A DNA stretch of 10,505 bases from positions 1-10,505 of the forward strand of contig CANHLD010000054.1 of NCBI GenBank assembly GCA_947461325.1, given 5' to 3'. Every line of letters starts with the position of its first letter. Position 1 is the first letter of the stretch. This document shows, piece after piece, positions 1-5,848 of the stretch. Below the pieces are notes generated by a model. That model worked only from the letters and a program-made list of their open reading frames with translations. It had not been told where the DNA came from and searched no databases. The DNA comes from Comamonadaceae bacterium (GTDB taxonomy: Bacteria > Pseudomonadota > Gammaproteobacteria > Burkholderiales > Burkholderiaceae_C). A program made the translations under genes and the position numbers.

Positions 1-409
1 CAAAGATCTTCATTTGTACGCCGTCAGCACCAGTGGACAGATCCACGTTGGCTTCCACCGGTTGACCGCCCAACAGCATCAACGGGCCGTTGGGTACAGC
101 CACACGGCGACCGATCATGGCAGCACCGGCCAGCATCTTGTCGCCCTCCAAGCTCTTGACCATGGTCTCCATGCTGTTCTTCATGGAACTGGTGGCTTCA
201 AGCTGAGAGAACTGCGCCAACTGCGCCACGAAGGCCTCGTTTTTGACAGGGTCTAACGGGTTCTGGTTTTTCAATTGGGTGGTGAACAATGTCAAAAATG
301 CGCCTTGGTCCATGGTGTTGGACGGTGCTTTGACCTTGTTCTTGGCGATGTAGTCTTCGTAGCTGACGATGCCGTTGGGCAAAGGTGCTTTGGCTGTGGT
401 GGTTGTCAT
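1..409 (-). CDS. flgD: FlgD, flagellar hook cap / rod modification protein (3' end cut by window)
   Basis: FlgD caps the growing hook outside the cell so that FlgE subunits can polymerise; it is exported by the flagellar type III apparatus. The visible 136 codons start at ATG 409-407 (MTTTTAKAPLPNGIVSYEDY). They contain the family's N-terminal signature: a run ending in FLTLFTTQLKNQNPLDP at about residues 38-54, then EAFVAQLAQFSQLE at about 58-71. A region around residues 98-106 (AAMIGRRVA) enters the beta-domain. The C-terminal part lies beyond the left edge. The gene begins 19 bases after the flgC stop in the same direction, so it is the third cistron of flgBCD and should depend on the flgB promoter. 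Its ribosome binding site is weak. The usual next gene, flgE, would be off-window. Confidence 0.93.
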   Translation of the reverse strand, partial: MTTTTAKAPLPNGIVSYEDYIAKNKVKAPSNTMDQGAFLTLFTTQLKNQNPLDPVKNEAFVAQLAQFSQLEATSSMKNSMETMVKSLEGDKMLAGAAMIGRRVAVPNGPLMLLGGQPVEANVDLSTGADGVQMKIF

Positions 410-428
410 GTCAAACTGCTTTCAAATA

Positions 429-857
429 TCAAGATTTGGTGATGTCTAAGGTGCGCAACATCAGTTGGCGCGCTGTATTCACGACTTCAACGTTGTTTTG
501 GTAGGAACGCGAAGCAGCCATCATTTCGACCATCTCCTGCATTTCATTCACATTGGATAAAAACACATAACCCTTTTCATCCGCTGACGGATTGCCCGGG
601 TCGTAAATGCTGCGAATAGGTGTGGGGTCGTCCACCACCTGGTCCACTTTCACGCCGCCCAGGTACGGGAAACCGGCGTTGGTGAATTCATCTTTGACCA
701 AGGCTTTGAACACCGGGCGTTTGGCGCGAAATGCTTCAGCTTCGGTTTTAGCCACGGTCGAGGCGTTGGCCAAGTTAGAAGCCGTGGTGTTCATGCGCAC
801 CAGTTGTGAATTGAGGGCGGTGCCGGCGATGCCAAACACACTGTCAAGTGTTCTCAT
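429..857 (-). CDS. flgC: FlgC, flagellar proximal rod protein
   Basis: FlgC is a structural protein of the proximal rod that crosses the periplasm, assembled with FlgB and FlgF. The 142-residue length is normal for the family. The N-terminus has the axial-protein signature: FGIAGTALNSQL near residues 8-19, followed by MNTTASNLANAST at about 22-34. The C-terminus carries the paired helix seen in rod/hook proteins, including NEMQEMVEMMAASRSYQNNV at about 104-123 and TARQLMLRTLDITKS at the end. The start ATG at 857-855 lies only 6 bases after the flgB stop and is preceded by a GGGGAG ribosome binding site inside the flgB end, which suggests tightly coupled translation. There is no Sec signal peptide, as expected for a type III export substrate. 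Confidence 0.96.
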   Translation of the reverse strand: MRTLDSVFGIAGTALNSQLVRMNTTASNLANASTVAKTEAEAFRAKRPVFKALVKDEFTNAGFPYLGGVKVDQVVDDPTPIRSIYDPGNPSADEKGYVFLSNVNEMQEMVEMMAASRSYQNNVEVVNTARQLMLRTLDITKS

Positions 858-863
858 GGTTTA

Positions 864-1247
864 TCACTCCCCTTTCAAGGCTTTGCGGATACCGCCAATG
901 CGGCTTTCCAAAAAATTCAAGGTGGTCTGGTAGTCAGCTGCGGCTTGACCGAACTGGGCCTGCTCGACGCTGATCTCTACCGTGTTGCCGTCAAACGAAC
1001 TGTTGAAAGGCACACGAAAGCGTTTGCCATCGTCTGCTTGCTCTTCCAAAGCGGCGTAATGCTTGGAATGCGTAGCGGCTATGTATTCGCGACTGGTTTC
1101 TTTGAGCATGGCTTTGAAGTCCAGCTCTTCGGCTTTGTAATTAGGGGTATCGGCGTTGGCGATATTGCGTGACAACACTTCCAGGCGCTGACTGCGCACA
1201 CCGAGCGCGCGCTCGTGGATGCCTAAGGCTCCGCTGAATAAGTCCAT
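864..1247 (-). CDS. flgB: FlgB, flagellar proximal rod protein
   Basis: FlgB is a proximal rod subunit at the base of the rod, next to FliE. The N-terminal region has the axial-protein motif SRNIANADTPNYKAEELDFK at about residues 26-45, including the family's NIANADTPNY(K/R)A core. The C-terminus ends in a helix (QAAADYQTTLNFLESRIGGI) typical of FlgB. I chose ATG 1247-1245 over the adjoining GTG at 1250 because AGGGAG at 1260-1255 lies 7 bases upstream of the ATG; the resulting protein is 127 residues. This is the first gene of the flgBCD operon. A near-consensus sigma54 promoter lies about 78 bases upstream, so it is probably an early, activator-dependent flagellar gene. Confidence 0.95.
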   Translation of the reverse strand: MDLFSGALGIHERALGVRSQRLEVLSRNIANADTPNYKAEELDFKAMLKETSREYIAATHSKHYAALEEQADDGKRFRVPFNSSFDGNTVEISVEQAQFGQAAADYQTTLNFLESRIGGIRKALKGE

Positions 1248-1254
1248 CACACAT

Positions 1255-1260
1255 CTCCCT
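1255..1260 (-). promoter_or_regulatory. Ribosome binding site of flgB
   Basis: AGGGAG on the minus strand, 7 bases before ATG 1247 but only 4 before GTG 1250. This spacing decides the start in favour of the ATG. Confidence 0.7.
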
Positions 1261-1296
1261 GGTGGTTGTAACCGCCGTTTTCACGACACTTGGTGC

Positions 1297-1323
1297 TCAA
1301 GTTGAGACACCTCCGGTCGATAC
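1297..1323 (+). promoter_or_regulatory. Putative sigma28 (FliA) promoter facing right
   Basis: TCAAGTTG at 1297-1304, an 11-base spacer, then GTCGATAC at 1316-1323. The known FliA consensus is TAAAGTTT-N11-GCCGATAA. Both elements are almost identical to the flgM site at 3561-3587, with the shared strings CTCAAGTT and GTCGATACT. Transcription should start near 1330 and run rightward, where there is no conventional gene, only hairpins and then the antisense strand of the transglycosylase gene. It overlaps the flgB sigma54 promoter head-on. Motif match only; no transcript data. Confidence 0.6.
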
Positions 1324-1324
1324 T

Positions 1325-1340
1325 TGCAAGTTATGTGCCA
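1325..1340 (-). promoter_or_regulatory. Sigma54 promoter of the flgBCD operon
   Basis: On the minus strand the site reads TGGCACA-TAAC-TTGCA. This matches the sigma54 (RpoN) consensus TGGCACG-N4-TTGCW at all but one of the fixed positions and has the obligatory GG-N10-GC spacing. Transcription would start near 1314, leaving a leader of about 66 bases before the flgB ATG. Sigma54 promoters need an AAA+ activator, and a FleQ/FlrA-like one is encoded at 8330-9454. Confidence 0.85.
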
Positions 1341-1379
1341 CTTGTATGTGTCTATGCGACATGGCATTCAGGAGAGACG

Positions 1380-1429
1380 CGGGTGGCAACTTTTCACCAC
1401 CCGAGCATGTGCTCGGCAACGGCTTGCCG
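1380..1429. repeat. Three overlapping inverted repeats between flgB and the transglycosylase gene
   Basis: Hairpin 1: CGGGTGG at 1380-1386 pairs with CCACCCG at 1397-1403. Hairpin 2: CCGAGC at 1401-1406 pairs with GCTCGG at 1411-1416; it is part of a 16-base near-palindrome. Hairpin 3: CGGCAA at 1414-1419 pairs with TTGCCG at 1424-1429. Hairpin 2 shares bases with both neighbours, so it excludes them. There is no T-run on either strand, so this is not a classical intrinsic terminator. It may end the transglycosylase message by another route, fold in a rightward RNA, or be an activator site upstream of the flgB promoter. Confidence 0.7.
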
Positions 1430-1444
1430 CTTATCTCCTATCTC

Positions 1445-2614
1445 TTAGCGAACGTAATCCTGGTTTAAATAAGCACCGATGCGCAATGCCTGCGCACGGT
1501 TGACGGCATTGCCTTGCACCGGCAGGTTGACCGGCGGCGCAGAATTTTGCGCGACGGTTGAAAAGTCATGTTTGCCCAAACGCTCCAACGCGTTTTGATA
1601 CAGGCCTTGCATGATGGAGTTGCGGGTGATGGGCGCGGACTTGTCACGGTTGACATACAAATGCGTCGCCTGGCTGCCCGCGATATTCAAATTGGCGTCC
1701 GGGGCTTTTTCACGGCGTGCAGACGGTGTCAGCACGGTCAGGTACAAATCGTCCAGGCTGGTCGGCCCGCCGCTTCTGAGGCCGGTTTCATCAAAATACT
1801 TGGACACCATATCTAATTGCTCTAATACGCTGTGTCCCAGAATCGCCTTGGGGTTGCTGCCAAACCCGGCACTGGCCGCGCCCCGGTCCGGGCCGTCACA
1901 AAACTGAATGATCCCGTGACAACGGTTATTGGTGGCTTTGGGGTTCATGCCGTCGCTTTCCATCAAGGTCAAACGGGCAAAGTCATCCGGCGCGAACTGA
2001 TAAGTACGCGACATGGTCAAAATTTTGTCGAACACCTTTTGTCTGTCTTCGGCGGGAATAAAGCCTTTGGCCACCGCACGGTCCAGCGTTTTATGCAAAA
2101 CAACATGGTTGGCGTCCGCATTTAACGGAGATTGACGTAGCAAAGACAACGCCTTGGGTTGCGATGCCAAGCTGGTTGACAGAGCTGTTTGTGCATTGAC
2201 CGTCTTCGCGGCGGTGGGCGTTTGACCTGTGAGCGCAGATCGCGGATCAAGCACAGACAAATTCAAACGCTGACCGGGAAATATACGGTCCGGGTTGCTG
2301 ATGCCGTTGCTGCGGGCCACATCCTGGGCTAAGCGGGAGGCTTCATTGAATGAAACCGGACGACCAATGGCTTGCATGCGGTTTTTCACGATGCCGGTCA
2401 AGGTGTCGCCGTCTTGCACCGCGACGCTCGGTACCTGCGGATTCAAAATCGTCGAGGAATTGACACCGCTGCGGTTTTGCAGTTGAGACAAAGTCTGCGC
2501 AAAGCCGATTCGTGCCACGTTGGCCTCGACCGTTTGCCGCGCCGTCAGGTTTGCGGTATTTGGGCTTGCAAAATTGGTTTTGACGAGTGCTTTGGGATCT
2601 ATATTGAAGTTCAT
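1445..2614 (-). CDS. LysM + lytic transglycosylase-like flagellar peptidoglycan hydrolase
   Basis: Probably cuts peptidoglycan so the flagellar rod can pass. From the ATG at 2614-2612 the protein is 389 residues. A LysM-type peptidoglycan-binding repeat lies at about 66-120 (VQDGDTLTGIV near its start, IFPGQRLNL at its end). A transglycosylase/lysozyme-like domain follows at about 200-345, where LTLMESDGMNPKAT (216-228) resembles the SLT motif around the catalytic Glu (here E219) and is followed by HGIIQF. No Sec signal peptide or membrane segment is visible, so export through the flagellar apparatus, as for FlgJ, is a reasonable inference. The rod-cap domain of FlgJ is not recognised. ATG 2647 is an alternative start; neither start has a strong ribosome binding site. 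The gene lies alone between two regulatory regions and has its own sigma54-like promoter. I do not know a gene symbol. Confidence 0.8.
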   Translation of the reverse strand: MNFNIDPKALVKTNFASPNTANLTARQTVEANVARIGFAQTLSQLQNRSGVNSSTILNPQVPSVAVQDGDTLTGIVKNRMQAIGRPVSFNEASRLAQDVARSNGISNPDRIFPGQRLNLSVLDPRSALTGQTPTAAKTVNAQTALSTSLASQPKALSLLRQSPLNADANHVVLHKTLDRAVAKGFIPAEDRQKVFDKILTMSRTYQFAPDDFARLTLMESDGMNPKATNNRCHGIIQFCDGPDRGAASAGFGSNPKAILGHSVLEQLDMVSKYFDETGLRSGGPTSLDDLYLTVLTPSARREKAPDANLNIAGSQATHLYVNRDKSAPITRNSIMQGLYQNALERLGKHDFSTVAQNSAPPVNLPVQGNAVNRAQALRIGAYLNQDYVR

Positions 2615-2641
2615 CAGGCGCTCAGCAGGTTGAAATTGGGT

Positions 2642-2657
2642 TGGCATCGAAATTGCA
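2642..2657 (+). promoter_or_regulatory. Sigma54 promoter of flgA
   Basis: TGGCATC-GAAA-TTGCA, with exact GG-N10-GC spacing and a perfect -12 TTGCA. Transcription would start near 2668, giving a leader of about 52 bases to the flgA ATG at 2720. The site lies just outside the 5' end of the transglycosylase gene and points toward the opposing sigma54-like site at 2715-2730. Confidence 0.78.
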
Positions 2658-2714
2658 TCGGGTATGAACCTGACGCCAAAAACGTCAAAACTTTCACACT
2701 CTTGGAGACCATCT

Positions 2715-2730
2715 TGCAAATGCTGTGCCG
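2715..2730 (-). promoter_or_regulatory. Probable sigma54 promoter of the transglycosylase gene
   Basis: On the minus strand CGGCACA-GCAT-TTGCA: GG-N10-GC spacing is exact and the -12 element is perfect; the first T of the -24 element is C. Transcription would start near 2704, about 90 bases before ATG 2614. The site overlaps the flgA start codon at 2720-2722, so part of the motif is also coding sequence, which lowers certainty. Confidence 0.6.
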
Positions 2731-3505
2731 AACTTTTCAAACCAGTTCACATTCCGGACTGATTGCCCTGGGCTGCGCTGTTTTTTTGATGGCTGCGGAC
2801 TGGAGCCAAGCAGATGCGCAAAACGCGCCAGCCACCAACGCGGGATGGGCTGCTGTGGAGCAAGGTGCGCGACAGTTTGTGATGGACACCTACAAATTGG
2901 AAGCCCCGTTGGTGAGCATCCAACCCATGGACAGCCGCATCAAAATGCAAACTTGCAACCAAGACATCGTGTTCGACCAGCCTTATGGCAACAAACAAAG
3001 CGTGCGAGCCCGATGCGCCCAACCGGTCTGGCAACATTTTGTGATGGTCCAGGTCAAAACAGGCATCGGCGCGCAACTGGCATCCGCCACCCAAGCCCAA
3101 CCTCAAAGCCAATCAGTCAACAAAATGGTTTGGGTTTCCAGCCAATCCCTTAAACGTGGCACCGTGGTTCAACCCGGCATGTTCAAAAGCAGCGAAGTCA
3201 ATGTTGCCGCACAGGAAACCCGCTTTGTCATCGATGAGCGTGAATTGGTCAATACGGAATTGCTCAGAGATTTGCCCGCCAACACCCCAGTCAAAATGCA
3301 GGATCTGAAAGCTTCGGCCTTGGTCAAGCGTGGCCAGCAGGTCACGGTCGCGGTCGGTGGCGAAGGTAAAGGCTTTTTGATTACCGTCAAAGCAGAGGCA
3401 CAACAAGATGGTCTGCTGGGTGAACAAATTCGCTTGAAAAACCCGGAATCAGGCCGATCATTAACAGCAGTGGTCACTGGCATCAACATGGCTCGCGGGC
3501 TTTAA
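2720..3505 (+). CDS. flgA: FlgA, flagellar P-ring assembly chaperone
   Basis: FlgA is a periplasmic chaperone that helps FlgI form the P-ring. At 261 residues it is at the long end of the family. The N-terminus has a likely Sec signal (hydrophobic SGLIALGCAVFLMAAD at about 12-27, cleavage probably near ADAQN at 31-35). The mature part has two cysteines (C79, C99) that could form a disulfide. A SAF-like domain runs at about 134-195 (VNKMVWVSSQSLKRGTVVQP), and the conserved end covers about 200-258, with GKGFLITVKAEAQQDGLLG and SGR. I chose ATG 2720 because GGAGA at 2704-2708 lies upstream and the signal peptide begins here; the upstream in-frame extension overlaps the opposing gene. It is followed by flgM after 135 bases and is probably sigma54-driven. 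Confidence 0.93.
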   Translation: MLCRTFQTSSHSGLIALGCAVFLMAADWSQADAQNAPATNAGWAAVEQGARQFVMDTYKLEAPLVSIQPMDSRIKMQTCNQDIVFDQPYGNKQSVRARCAQPVWQHFVMVQVKTGIGAQLASATQAQPQSQSVNKMVWVSSQSLKRGTVVQPGMFKSSEVNVAAQETRFVIDERELVNTELLRDLPANTPVKMQDLKASALVKRGQQVTVAVGGEGKGFLITVKAEAQQDGLLGEQIRLKNPESGRSLTAVVTGINMARGL

Positions 3506-3560
3506 AAGGAATACCAAATGACGCATTTCATTTCATATTCAAAAATAGGTCCGCCCAGCC

Positions 3561-3587
3561 TCAAGTTCAAGAAACTCGAGTCGATAC
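3561..3587 (+). promoter_or_regulatory. Sigma28 (FliA) promoter of flgM
   Basis: TCAAGTTC at 3561-3568, exactly 11 bases, then GTCGATAC at 3580-3587. It fits the FliA consensus in its key CGAT core and the AAGTT of the -35. The start should fall near 3594, about 46 bases before the flgM ATG. In many bacteria flgM is transcribed both by read-through from flgA and from its own sigma28 promoter; the arrangement here fits that. Confidence 0.8.
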
Positions 3588-3640
3588 TACCGATGTCGAG
3601 TTATATTTTTTGCACTCCCCTTTGTTAACAAGGATTCATC

Positions 3641-3958
3641 ATGTCTGACCCCATCTCATCAAGCCAAAGCAGAATTTCCAGTTCGAATTCAGCCACGCGC
3701 ACGACCTTGGACAAGTTGAGCACCAAGTCAACTGCGCCCAAAAGTGACTCGGCCACAGAAACCAAAGCGCCTGCCAAGACAAAAGGAAGCGACTCCGTGA
3801 ACCTCAGTAACGTCAAAGATCGCATCGATGCACAGCCCGACTTCGATCGATCCAAAGTCGAATCCATCAAGGCTGCATTGCAACAAGGCAACTACCCGGT
3901 GAACCCGCGTCGTATTGCCGAGAATTTTGTTGCCCTTGAAAACATGATCAAAGGCTGA
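3641..3958 (+). CDS. flgM: FlgM, anti-sigma28 factor
   Basis: FlgM binds and silences FliA (sigma28) until hook completion, when it is exported and late genes turn on. The 105-residue length is usual. The N-terminal half is Ser/Thr/Lys-rich and probably disordered (SSSQSRISSSNSATRTT), as expected for an exported FlgM. The C-terminal sigma-binding part has the family pattern VNLSNVKDRIDAQPDFDRSK at about 53-72, then VESIKAALQQGNYPVNPRRI and AENFVALE near the end. AAGGA at 3630-3634 lies 6 bases before the ATG. flgN follows after 10 bases. The sigma28 promoter upstream would make FlgM limit its own transcription. Confidence 0.94.
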   Translation: MSDPISSSQSRISSSNSATRTTLDKLSTKSTAPKSDSATETKAPAKTKGSDSVNLSNVKDRIDAQPDFDRSKVESIKAALQQGNYPVNPRRIAENFVALENMIKG

Positions 3959-3968
3959 GTGAACATCC

Positions 3969-4391
3969 ATGACTGATGCCACGATCATTGACCAAGCAGA
4001 TACGCTGAAAGAGGCTGATGAACTGGTTAATCAGTTGGAAACTTTGCTCGACCAAGAGTTTGAAGCACTGAAAATTCAGGACCTGGATCAGTTTGAGCTT
4101 CTTTTAAGCGGCAAAAACCAGTTGCTCGCTGAATTGTCTCGCCTGACCGGCGTGAACCAATTCAATGATGCGGACAAACTGGGGCCGCATTGGAACGATT
4201 TCCGTACCCGTATGCTCAATTGCAGGGACATGCACCGGCGCAATGAAATACTCATCATGCGCAAACTCGATGCCATACGCGGTGCGCTTGAAAGCATGAA
4301 CTTACAAGATCCGACCAGCCCGGTTGAGGTTTACGACCGGCTCGGACAAATCAAACGCATTCGCCGTTTAAGAAACTTCACCGAAGCCTGA
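3969..4391 (+). CDS. flgN: FlgN, type III export chaperone for hook-associated proteins
   Basis: FlgN is a cytoplasmic chaperone that delivers the hook-filament junction proteins FlgK and FlgL to the export gate. The 140-residue product is almost entirely helical by its pattern: heptad-like leucines in the first half (ADELVNQLETLLDQEFEAL at about 15-33, LDQFELLLSGKNQLLAELSRL at about 39-59) and a second long helix around MHRRNEILIMRKLDAIRGAL at about 93-112. Identification rests on this helical pattern, the length and the flgA-flgM-flgN order, since FlgN sequences diverge strongly. It is probably co-transcribed with flgM. Its last 24 bases overlap the end of the opposing FlhB-tail-like gene. 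Confidence 0.88.
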   Translation: MTDATIIDQADTLKEADELVNQLETLLDQEFEALKIQDLDQFELLLSGKNQLLAELSRLTGVNQFNDADKLGPHWNDFRTRMLNCRDMHRRNEILIMRKLDAIRGALESMNLQDPTSPVEVYDRLGQIKRIRRLRNFTEA

Positions 4392-4688
4392 AGCCGCAGG
4401 CGCTTGAGGCGCATCTGGTTTTTTTTCGTCGCCAGGTTGCATGCCCTTGAGCCAATACACCCAAGACAAAATCACAGCCACGGCCGTGTACATATCCTGC
4501 GTGATTTCTTCCCCCACATCCAGTTTGCTGAGCAAGGCCAACAACTGCGGGTCCTCGGCCACATAAATGCCTTGACGCTTGGCCTCTTGAATGATGCGAT
4601 GCGCCAATTCAGCCTGGCCCTTGGCCACCACGCGCGGGGTTTTGCTCTGCCCGTATTCAAGAGCGACAGCTTCAAATGGGGTTTTCAT
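4368..4688 (-). CDS. FlhB C-terminal-like export switch protein (FlhX type)
   Basis: This 106-residue protein resembles the cytoplasmic C-terminal domain of FlhB, the membrane protein that switches export from rod/hook to filament substrates. The match begins at AVALEY (7-12) and continues with PRVVAKGQAELAHRI (18-32), a VAEDPQL block (43-49) and VGEEITQDMYTAVAVIL (58-74), all in FlhB order. The FlhB membrane segments are absent, and the autocleaved NPTH motif, which should precede AVAL, is replaced by KTPFE. It thus looks like a permanently detached FlhB tail. The C-terminal tail (from about 82) is Pro/Ala/Lys-rich. Its start codon overlaps the upstream stop (ATGA at 4688-4685), so it is translated with the FliK-like gene. 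Confidence 0.88.
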   Translation of the reverse strand: MKTPFEAVALEYGQSKTPRVVAKGQAELAHRIIQEAKRQGIYVAEDPQLLALLSKLDVGEEITQDMYTAVAVILSWVYWLKGMQPGDEKKPDAPQAPAASGFGEVS

Positions 4689-5809
4689 GCTTGGGTGTCC
4701 ACCACAGAGCCACGGGTTCCCGAGGCCTCGCTGGCACGCACCAGCGGTCTGGGCGCGTTGAATATTTGAAAAGACTGCAAATTCAATCCGGCGGCACCCA
4801 GTTCAAGACCGAGCTCGCCTGCGCGCTGTTTGGCCAGACTGGCGACTTCCCCACGCAGCGCCCACATCACCAGATCCACGCCCGTTCCTTGGGAAATCGT
4901 CGTGTTGAGCCAAATCTCCCCCAACGTGGAACTGCGCGAATGAATGTCTACGGTGAGCGGCGGCTCTTCTTGGTTCGGTTTGCGTGCCGGCTTTTGGAAA
5001 TGCAAATCGACCGGTTCATGGTCGACAAACGGCAGCACCACATGCAAAGACAGTTCACCGTTGAGCCACTTTTGAGCGCTTTGCGCTTGCGATGACTCAA
5101 GCTCACGCACGGCCTGCTCCATCTCGTTGGACTCTTGTTTGTCAACACCCTCGAATGTTTCTTGTTGCAGTCTGGCCAAAATTTGTTTGATAGCGCTTTT
5201 GGGATCGCCCTCAGCAGGCAGTCCTTGCGCTAGCAGGTTTTCCGCGCTTTGGGCCTGCCCGGACACCAATCGTTTGAGCGTGATTGGGTTCATTTGCGCC
5301 AATGAAGTTCGTTGCTGCAATAAACGCCTGACCATGTCTGAGAATTCGCTTTGACCGCTTAACTTGCCCATGCCCAAGTTGGAGATCAAGCGGGTGAAGC
5401 TTTCAAACCCACCCGGTTGGGTCAACAACATGCCCAGATTGGTGAAGCCGCGCATTTGCATGGCGCTTGCCTGTTGATTCAAGCCAAATGCGGCTGACGC
5501 TGGTGTGGCCGTCGAGGTTTGTCCATTGGGATAGGCTTGGATTAAAAACCCCCAGCCGCTGGCGTTGTGGGAAACGCGAAGAAACGGTTTGTCACCGTCT
5601 TTCAATACCCAGCCATTGGGCAGTTCAAAGAAAAAGTCTTTCAACCATAAACGTATGCGCTGATCTCGGACTTCAGCAACCGCTTGGATGATTTGCCCAT
5701 CTCGCAAGCCCAATTGCTGTGCCACAGGCGTCTGCACCCACAGAGGACGCGCGTCCATCTGAACAACCGGCACGCGGCTGCTTGCAGAAACCATGTCGGG
5801 ACCGAGCAT
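4685..5809 (-). CDS. FliK-like protein with hook-length-control C-terminal domain
   Basis: A 374-residue protein whose C-terminal region (about 250-352) fits the FliK hook-length-control domain: LTVDIHSRSSTLGEIWLNTT (285-304) corresponds to the LxPxxLGxIxVxxx pattern, and LGLELGAAGLNLQSFQIF (333-350) to the helix-strand end of the domain. The usual FliK switches FlhB specificity when the hook reaches length. The N-terminus (about 15-95) is unlike the usual disordered FliK molecular ruler: it has VQTPVAQQLGLRDGQIIQAV and a tryptophan-rich section around 55-90. Pairing with an FlhB-tail protein through a 4-base ATGA overlap strongly suggests the two proteins work together. AAAGGA lies about 8 bases before ATG 5809. 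The bona fide fliK of the organism is probably elsewhere. No symbol assigned. Confidence 0.78.
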   Translation of the reverse strand: MLGPDMVSASSRVPVVQMDARPLWVQTPVAQQLGLRDGQIIQAVAEVRDQRIRLWLKDFFFELPNGWVLKDGDKPFLRVSHNASGWGFLIQAYPNGQTSTATPASAAFGLNQQASAMQMRGFTNLGMLLTQPGGFESFTRLISNLGMGKLSGQSEFSDMVRRLLQQRTSLAQMNPITLKRLVSGQAQSAENLLAQGLPAEGDPKSAIKQILARLQQETFEGVDKQESNEMEQAVRELESSQAQSAQKWLNGELSLHVVLPFVDHEPVDLHFQKPARKPNQEEPPLTVDIHSRSSTLGEIWLNTTISQGTGVDLVMWALRGEVASLAKQRAGELGLELGAAGLNLQSFQIFNAPRPLVRASEASGTRGSVVDTQA

Positions 5810-5848
5810 GAACCATGTCCTTTGATTCCGACCCGAATCAGCGCCGCA

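Noticed and set aside
1262..1468. 68-codon plus-strand frame in the flgB/transglycosylase gap
   Set aside because: It begins upstream of the sigma28 site, lacks a ribosome binding site and resembles nothing. The gap is better explained by promoters and hairpins.
2372..2719. Open upstream extension of the flgA frame
   Set aside because: It overlaps the transglycosylase coding sequence on the other strand. FlgA's signal peptide begins at ATG 2720 with GGAGA upstream, so the extension is a shadow.
3575..3600. Inverted CTCGA/TCGAG ends around the flgM -10 element
   Set aside because: Only five pairs before mismatches. The sigma28 motif explains the sequence better than an operator.
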